From positions 124,001-188,000 of the forward strand of contig NZ_SOEO01000002.1 in the NCBI RefSeq assembly GCF_004365655.1: 64,000 nucleotides of DNA, read 5' to 3'. The notes beneath the pieces were generated by a model. The model was given only the letters and a program-made list of their open reading frames with translations. It ran no database searches and was not told the DNA's origin. The translations under genes were made by a program, and so were the position numbers. The first letter of the stretch is position 1; each line of letters opens with the position of its first letter. This document shows positions 59,358 to 64,000 of this stretch, piece by piece. This DNA is from Epilithonimonas xixisoli (lineage in GTDB: Bacteria; Bacteroidota; Bacteroidia; Flavobacteriales; Weeksellaceae).

Positions 59358-60026
59358 ATGAAAATCAAGAAATTATTTCTCGCAAGTGCGCTTTCTGTAG
59401 CCACTTTCGCGACGGCACAATTCAAACAAACGCCTTTACCTTACGCTTACAACGCTTTGGAAGGTTCTATTGATGCGGAGACGATGGAAATTCATTACTC
59501 CAAACACGCCGCAGCTTACGTTTCCAATTTGAACAAAGCCATCGCCGGAACACCTTTGGAAAAAGAAAGCATCACCAAAATCCTTTCGCACATTTCCAAA
59601 GAAACGCCAGCCGTGAGAAACAACGCCGGTGGACATTACAACCACGAATTGTTCTGGACCGTTTTGACGCCTGAGAAAAACACGCAACCATCCGCAAAAC
59701 TGACGAAAGCCATTAACGAATCTTTCGGAAGTTTGGACGCTTTGAAAGAGAAATTAAGCAAAGCTGGCGCAGACCGTTTCGGTTCTGGTTGGGCTTGGTT
59801 GGTCGTGACGGCTGACAAAAAATTGGCAGTCACTTCCAGCGGAAATCAAGACAATCCATTGATGGACATTGCCGAAATCAAAGGAACGCCAATCTTGGGC
59901 ATCGATGTTTGGGAACACGCGTATTACCTTAAATATCAGAACAAAAGAGCCGATTATTTGACCGCATTCTGGAACGTGACCAACTGGAAAGAAGTGAGCA
60001 AACGTTACGAAGAAGCTACAAAATAA
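59358..60026 (+). CDS. Exported Fe/Mn superoxide dismutase
   Basis: The 222-residue enzyme has a Sec signal peptide ([21 protein letters not shown]), unusual for this normally cytosolic family. Metal ligands are all present: H46 ([12 protein letters not shown]), H96 ([10 protein letters not shown]), D183 and H187 ([10 protein letters not shown]). The NNAGGHYNH context and the Gln in SGNQDNP match Mn-type or cambialistic enzymes rather than Fe-type. It would remove superoxide in the periplasm. Eight bases before the next Cys-motif gene, so the two are coupled. Confidence 0.92.
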   Translation: MKIKKLFLASALSVATFATAQFKQTPLPYAYNALEGSIDAETMEIHYSKHAAAYVSNLNKAIAGTPLEKESITKILSHISKETPAVRNNAGGHYNHELFWTVLTPEKNTQPSAKLTKAINESFGSLDALKEKLSKAGADRFGSGWAWLVVTADKKLAVTSSGNQDNPLMDIAEIKGTPILGIDVWEHAYYLKYQNKRADYLTAFWNVTNWKEVSKRYEEATK

Positions 60027-60033
60027 TCCCTCC

Positions 60034-60399
60034 TTGAAATTAATTTGCAACATATTCCTCATCCTTTATTTGGTGTGCAAACCCGCATTTCCACTGGCGG
60101 AATATGTTGTAAATTATAATCAAATTCAGGTTCTCTGCATCAACAAGGCGCGACCCGAACTCAATTGCAACGGAAAATGCTACCTCGGAAAAGAACTGGC
60201 AAAATCCACCGAATCCGATTCATCGCCACTTTCCAAAGGCAAAAACCAAGTCCAAAAAGTATTGGATTTTTACATTCCGACTGAGATTTTCAAAGCCTCA
60301 ATCGAGCACAATTTCTCCCTCCCAAACCTGACTTTCACGTACAAAACAGGTTATACATTCCTCTTTCTGAGACACATTTTCAGACCTCCAATTTTTTAG
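60034..60399 (+). CDS. Small exported Cys-motif protein (TTG start), copy 2
   Basis: The 121-residue protein again begins with TTG (TTGAAA), 8 bases after the superoxide dismutase stop. It has a signal peptide (MKLICNIFLILYLVCKPAFPLAE). The core LCINKARPELNCNGKCYLGKELAKST and the end RHIFRPPIF mirror copy 1 at 57905. Conserved features are the C-x5-8-PEL-x-CNGKC motif and the terminal IF-x-PP. Probably a periplasmic metal- or redox-active small protein. No named family is known to me. It is followed by repeat copy D. Confidence 0.65.
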   Translation: MKLICNIFLILYLVCKPAFPLAEYVVNYNQIQVLCINKARPELNCNGKCYLGKELAKSTESDSSPLSKGKNQVQKVLDFYIPTEIFKASIEHNFSLPNLTFTYKTGYTFLFLRHIFRPPIF

Positions 60400-60411
60400 T
60401 TGAACATATTA

Positions 60412-60548
60412 ATTTGGGCGATTCCCTCTCCAACGCTAAGGCCTTAGCTCGGGTCGGGCTGTCCGCTACTATCTTTTTTCATTGCCTTCGACTACGCTCA
60501 GGCAACGAAAAAAGGATATCCGCTACCATCCCTATCGCGGGATACAGT
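60412..60548. repeat. Dispersed long-hairpin element, copy D
   Basis: TTGGGCGATTCCCTC, then CTCGGGTCGGGCTGTCCGCT, ACTATC, arm CTTTTTTCATTGCCT, tip, arm AGGCAACGAAAAAAG, then GATATCCGCTACCATCCCTA and TCGCGGGATAC. The two arms pair over about 14 bp with one mismatch. It is homologous to copy C in inverse orientation. Confidence 0.75.
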
Positions 60549-60650
60549 ATAAAATCAACGTTTCAACTAAAAAATCATTATTGTCCAATAATATTAAAAT
60601 ACAATTATCAGGTCGCTCTTCCAGAGCTTTAATTCTATGATATCTATTTG

Positions 60651-60757
60651 CTATTAACAGTTCGCTTCTAACGAAGCTTTGTAAAGTCCCATCAGGACAT
60701 ACTGTTAATAGAAAAAAGAAGTCCCAAAAACAAAGCTCCATAGGAGCGAACTGTTAA
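60651..60757. repeat. Inverted-repeat element with AACAGTTCGCT termini
   Basis: TTAACAGTTCGCTTC at the left and GAGCGAACTGTTAA at the right are inverted copies. Inside, GAAGCTTTGTAAAGTCCC and GTCCCAAAAACAAAGCTCC also match in inverse orientation, so the whole 107 bases folds into one imperfect hairpin. It lies upstream of the MbnP gene. Confidence 0.65.
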
Positions 60758-60832
60758 TTTATCTTATAAAGATTGAGTTCTTCAATTTGTTTATATTTTT
60801 TATCGGACAACCATTAAAAAAATAAAAATCAT

Positions 60833-61660
60833 ATGAAAATTTATAAATTTTTATCATTATTACTTATTGCTTTTACCTTAATAACAATCTCATCTTGTTC
60901 AAATAACGACGACGATGAAGTACAAAACACAGAACCAGGAAATCTCCAAATCAAATTCGAAAACGGATTCAACAACCTCGGAAACATCGTTTTAAATCAA
61001 ACGATACAAACATCTTCCAGCGGGCAAAAGCACCAATTTTCCACTTTGAAATATGTCATCAGCAACATTTCCCTCATCGATGAAAACGGCACCGAGTTCA
61101 AATACAATTACAACAATCCAGACAAAGGCGCCTTCATCATCAACCAAGCCGATGCAAAAGGCGGAATAGTCTATGCCAATCTCACAGAAATCCCAAAAGG
61201 AAATTACAAGAAAATCAAACTCGGATTGGGAATCAGCCCAACAGCTTATTTGATTGGACAAGACGGACAAGGGATTTTCTGGGACAAAGCCAAGCAGGAA
61301 GGAATGGCTTGGTCTTGGTCAGCCGGCTATATTTTTGCCAGAATCGAAGGGAAATATGGAACTTCATCTGCCGACACAGAATTTATGAATCACACCGGAA
61401 ATATGGGCGATACAACTGTCAACGGAACTGCAGACTTGTACAGAGAAGTGGTTTTGGATTTGCCAACAACGGCGAGAGTCAGCAAAGAAATCACACCTTC
61501 GATTCATATTCTGGCAGATTTCAATCAATATTTGAGTGGACAAACCGCTTTGACATTAACCCAAGCGAACCAAATGGCGATGGGAAGCAGTCCGCATCTG
61601 GTGAGTGTGAGCAACAACTTAATCCAAATGTTCAAAGTTGACCACGTTCATAATGATTAA
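60833..61660 (+). CDS. MbnP-family lipoprotein
   Basis: The 275-residue lipoprotein has a signal peptide with lipobox ISSC (C22) and an acidic NNDDDE linker. The MbnP-like domain shows GNLQIKFENGFNNLGNIVLNQ, FSTLKYVISNISLIDENG, ADAKGGIVYANLTEIPKGNYKKIKLGLGI and MAWSWSAGYIFARIEGKYG (W160, W162). In studied MbnP proteins a Trp is oxidised to kynurenine by the partner MbnH and then takes part in copper binding; one of these Trp residues may be that site (inference). It overlaps the MbnH-type peroxidase gene by 8 bases. Confidence 0.83.
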   Translation: MKIYKFLSLLLIAFTLITISSCSNNDDDEVQNTEPGNLQIKFENGFNNLGNIVLNQTIQTSSSGQKHQFSTLKYVISNISLIDENGTEFKYNYNNPDKGAFIINQADAKGGIVYANLTEIPKGNYKKIKLGLGISPTAYLIGQDGQGIFWDKAKQEGMAWSWSAGYIFARIEGKYGTSSADTEFMNHTGNMGDTTVNGTADLYREVVLDLPTTARVSKEITPSIHILADFNQYLSGQTALTLTQANQMAMGSSPHLVSVSNNLIQMFKVDHVHND

Positions 61661-62729
61661 TCCATTTCAACAATTCCAGAGAGGACGATTGCGTTCTCTT
61701 TGGATTTTCCTTGTTTTAGTTGCAGGAATTTTAACGTCCTGCTCCAACGAAATAGAAGGCGAAGTTTTCGAGGAAGACAAAGCTTACAATCTGGAAATCC
61801 CAACTTATTTTCCGGCTTTGGCTTTTGATTTAGATAAAAATCCGGTGACTGTCAATGGCGTTGCGTTGGGGAAAAAATTATTTTATGAAGGAAAATTGTC
61901 CCGAAATAATACAATTTCCTGTGGATTTTGCCACATTCAGGAATATGCTTTCACACACCACGGCCATCCTGTAAGTCACGGCATCGACGACAAATTGGGA
62001 ATACGAAATGCGCCGGCGATTCAAAATATGGCTTGGCTGAAAAATTACACTTGGGACGGCGTGAGTCATAATTTGGATGAGCGTTCGCTGGTTCCAATCA
62101 CCACAGATTTTGAAATGGACAGCTCGATTCCGGAAGTGATTTCGAAGTTAAGTGCGGATGCGAATTATAAAAAAATGTTCAAATCGGCTTTTGGCGATGA
62201 CCAAATTAATGGCGAAAGAATTCTGAAAGCTTTATCCCAATTTATGGTCACGATGGTTTCTGCGGAGTCCAAATACGACCAAGTCAAAAATGGAACAGCG
62301 AATTTCACAATTGAAGAATCTCAGGGAAAAACTTTATTCGAAAACAAATGTTCGAGTTGCCATTCAGGAGAATTATTCACGGATGAAAGTTATCGAAATA
62401 CTGGAATGTACTACAATTCGCAGTACGATGACCGCGGACGATATCGCGTGACTTTGGACTGGAGTGACAATATGAAATTCCGTGTTCCGAGTTTGAGAAA
62501 TGTAGAATTGACCGCGCCTTATATGCACGACGGAAGATTTTATTCTTTGGAAGCCGTTCTGAATTTCTATTCCGACAATGTGGAAAATCAGCCAAACCTT
62601 GACCCGATTTTAAAACAAAACGGACACATCGGAATCTCAATGACAAACTTGGAAAAACAATACATCATCGCTTTTCTGAAAACCTTGACCGACCAAAATT
62701 TCATCAAAAACAAAAAATTTGCAGAATAA
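61653..62729 (+). CDS. Dihaem cytochrome c peroxidase-family protein, MbnH-like
   Basis: The start used is ATG 61653, which overlaps the MbnP stop. The 358-residue lipoprotein has lipobox LTSC (C30) and two c-type haem motifs, CGFCH at 90-94 and CSSCH at 233-237. It fits the bacterial dihaem peroxidase/MauG superfamily: LGKKLFYEGKLSRNNTISC, RNAPAIQN, KFRVPSLRNVELTAPYMHDGRF. Adjacent to MbnP, it is most likely the MbnH that modifies a Trp in MbnP rather than a peroxide scavenger; this is inference from the gene pair. Its stop overlaps the next start (TAATG). Confidence 0.88.
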   Translation: MINPFQQFQRGRLRSLWIFLVLVAGILTSCSNEIEGEVFEEDKAYNLEIPTYFPALAFDLDKNPVTVNGVALGKKLFYEGKLSRNNTISCGFCHIQEYAFTHHGHPVSHGIDDKLGIRNAPAIQNMAWLKNYTWDGVSHNLDERSLVPITTDFEMDSSIPEVISKLSADANYKKMFKSAFGDDQINGERILKALSQFMVTMVSAESKYDQVKNGTANFTIEESQGKTLFENKCSSCHSGELFTDESYRNTGMYYNSQYDDRGRYRVTLDWSDNMKFRVPSLRNVELTAPYMHDGRFYSLEAVLNFYSDNVENQPNLDPILKQNGHIGISMTNLEKQYIIAFLKTLTDQNFIKNKKFAE

Positions 62730-63679
62730 TGAAGAAGCTTATTTTAATTATATTTTTAATCCTTAATATTTCAATTTCGGCGAATGAGAAAGACAGTCTC
62801 TATATTCCGAAGTATGAAACACAGAATCTTTTGAAATCTCAGGAATTCTTTTGTGACGCTTGTGGTTGCGGTGCGGGAAATGGTTCTTCCGGTTTTGAAT
62901 CTTTATTAAATCCACAATTCATCGGCATCAAATATTTTTCACAACATTACAAAGCGAAGGAAAATCTCTTTACAAATGAGTTGACGCAAGACCAATATTT
63001 CAACACGATTCAGATTTGGGGAAAGATTCCGATTACGGAAAAGCTGAGTGTTTATGGAAGTTTGCCATTTCAGTTTCACGAGAAAAAGACTTTGCAAGGC
63101 GACATCAGAATCAATGGAATCGGCGATGCGAGTTTGATGGGAATTTATCAAATCCTTAATTCTAAAAATACATTTCATCAATTGAATGGTGGTTTCGGAG
63201 TAAAAATTCCGATTGGTAAATTTGATGAAAGAGGAATTTCGGGCGTGAATCCAAGTTTTCAATTGGGAACGGGAAGTTGGGATTATCAGCTGGCTCTTAA
63301 TTATAAATTTCAGAAAAATCTTTTCGCATTGCTCATTAATACAGATTACACTTTAAAAACTGAAAATAAAAAACATTATCAATTTGGTAATCAATGGAAT
63401 TATGCGATGACTGGATTTCAGCGGATTTGGCGAAATGAAAACAGTATTATTTCCGGAAAATTGGGATTGCAAGGCGAAGTTTACGATTGGAACAAACAGT
63501 TTGGCGAAGTGATGCCGAGAACCGCTGGAAGTGCGCTTTACGGAAAAATCGGTTTCGAAGCTTCTTATAAAAAATGGAGCATCGGAAGTGAAGTGATGTT
63601 GCCGGCTTATACGAATCTTGCCAGTGGCGATATTGAGGCTAAATCGAGGTTTGGGTTGTTTGTGAATTTTGGAATTTAA
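62729..63679 (+). CDS. Outer-membrane transporter-like beta-barrel with N-terminal Cys motif
   Basis: The 316-residue protein has a signal peptide (MKKLILIIFLILNISISAN). Soon after cleavage comes the Cys motif CDACGCG (C42, C45, C47), which could bind a metal. A beta-barrel follows with alternating strands: FIGIKYFSQHY, LSVYGSLPFQF, GFGVKIPIGKF, WNYAMTGFQRIW, RFGLFVNFGI. It is coupled to MbnH by a TAATG overlap. It likely completes the MbnP/MbnH system as the outer-membrane partner or a metal sensor. The exact substrate is unknown. Confidence 0.78.
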   Translation: MKKLILIIFLILNISISANEKDSLYIPKYETQNLLKSQEFFCDACGCGAGNGSSGFESLLNPQFIGIKYFSQHYKAKENLFTNELTQDQYFNTIQIWGKIPITEKLSVYGSLPFQFHEKKTLQGDIRINGIGDASLMGIYQILNSKNTFHQLNGGFGVKIPIGKFDERGISGVNPSFQLGTGSWDYQLALNYKFQKNLFALLINTDYTLKTENKKHYQFGNQWNYAMTGFQRIWRNENSIISGKLGLQGEVYDWNKQFGEVMPRTAGSALYGKIGFEASYKKWSIGSEVMLPAYTNLASGDIEAKSRFGLFVNFGI

Positions 63680-63768
63680 TTAAATTAAACAAAAAAAATA
63701 CGCTCGCAGATTGAGCAGATTTTGAGATAATATTTAAGACCAGTCATCCTTCATAAATTATGATAGGC

Positions 63769-63776
63769 TAAGTTTG
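63769..63776 (+). promoter_or_regulatory. -7 box (TAAGTTTG), possible deoD promoter
   Basis: TAAGTTTG matches TAnnTTTG about 53 bases before the deoD start. A weaker TATCTTCA with a TTG 21 bases before it lies closer to the gene and is an alternative. Confidence 0.35.
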
Positions 63777-63828
63777 GCTCAGATTGGAAATTAATTTTAT
63801 CTTCACGTTCTTAAAAAAATTCATAAAA

Positions 63829-64000
63829 ATGAGTGTTCACATTAGTGCTAAAAAAGGAGAAATTGCCAAAACGGTTTTGATGCCGGGCGATCCCTTGAGA
63901 GCAAAATACATTGCAGATAATTATCTGACTGATTCTAAATTGGTAAGCAAAACGAGAAATATTTTCTTCTACACGGGTTTTTACAAAGGCAAAGAAATTA
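63829..64000 (+). CDS. deoD: Purine-nucleoside phosphorylase, DeoD type (5' part)
   Basis: The frame starts at ATG 63829 and is cut by the window end after 57 residues. It reads [20 protein letters not shown], then [15 protein letters not shown] and [12 protein letters not shown]. The [14 protein letters not shown] stretch, with the phosphate-binding GDP-x-R, is diagnostic of hexameric DeoD phosphorylases that split purine nucleosides into base and (deoxy)ribose 1-phosphate. The rest lies outside the window. Confidence 0.93.
   Translation, partial: MSVHISAKKGEIAKTVLMPGDPLRAKYIADNYLTDSKLVSKTRNIFFYTGFYKGKEI

Noticed and set aside
60414-60632. Short plus-strand ORF after the second Cys-motif gene
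   Set aside because: It reads through repeat copy D and has no plausible protein features.

Overview
The window comes from a low-GC member of the Bacteroidota, class Flavobacteriia, most likely the Weeksellaceae (Chryseobacterium / Epilithonimonas / Kaistella group). Signs for this are TAnnTTTG-type -7 promoter boxes, a type IX secretion (T9SS) C-terminal sorting domain, Bacteroidota-specific families (DUF6266, CarboxypepD_reg-like proteins, MbnP, an lmo0937-type membrane peptide), a tmRNA whose tag reads GNEEFALAA, and short AT-rich intergenic regions that carry dispersed hairpin repeats. The genus is an inference.

Layout. 1-5477: end of a probable S41 peptidase, an rSAM DNA-repair-linked protein, a lipoprotein, class II HMG-CoA reductase (mvaA), then a run of small membrane or hypothetical genes. 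5492-9877: a three-gene type I-like export set (TolC, HlyD, ABC) whose ABC protein has a degenerate ATPase domain. 9966-10129: a probable frameshifted small membrane gene. 10305-17307: sucC, a DUF2339/DUF3999-like membrane pair, an MscS channel and a small outer-membrane protein. 17518-19725: a T9SS cargo protein. 19824-46328: a large surface-polysaccharide locus, almost all on the minus strand and with genes touching or overlapping. In transcription order it runs wza, wzc, then a complete nonulosonic (legionaminic-type) acid pathway (dehydratase, LegC, LegH, LegI, LegG, PtmE-like, LegF), a Wzx flippase, a series of glycosyltransferases including a candidate sialyltransferase, an SDR epimerase, and two Wzy-like polytopic membrane proteins. 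Between 21050 and 23240 the locus contains a repeat-rich island with a DUF6266 gene, a small HTH gene, six copies of one hairpin element and a 22-bp tandem array.

46378-57775 is mostly housekeeping: a PorT-like protein, recX, glyA, a DUF72 protein, class I ribonucleotide reductase (nrdA/nrdB), a CarboxypepD_reg-like protein, the tmRNA gene, an SDR and small proteins. 57905-63679 is a plus-strand set with a copper/redox theme: two related small Cys-motif proteins that both start with TTG, a YHS lipoprotein, SCO, an exported superoxide dismutase, MbnP, an MbnH-type dihaem peroxidase and a Cys-rich outer-membrane protein. The window ends inside deoD.

How the genes fit together: the central locus should build a nonulosonate-containing polysaccharide made by the Wzx/Wzy route and exported by Wza/Wzc. 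The initiating sugar-phosphate transferase is not in this window. The right-hand set probably handles copper delivery and oxidative chemistry in the periplasm. Several families of noncoding repeats (long hairpins at about 11.64, 52.49, 55.47 and 60.41 kb; the hairpin family of the 21-23 kb island; CTTCGAGA repeats) fill most of the larger intergenic gaps.
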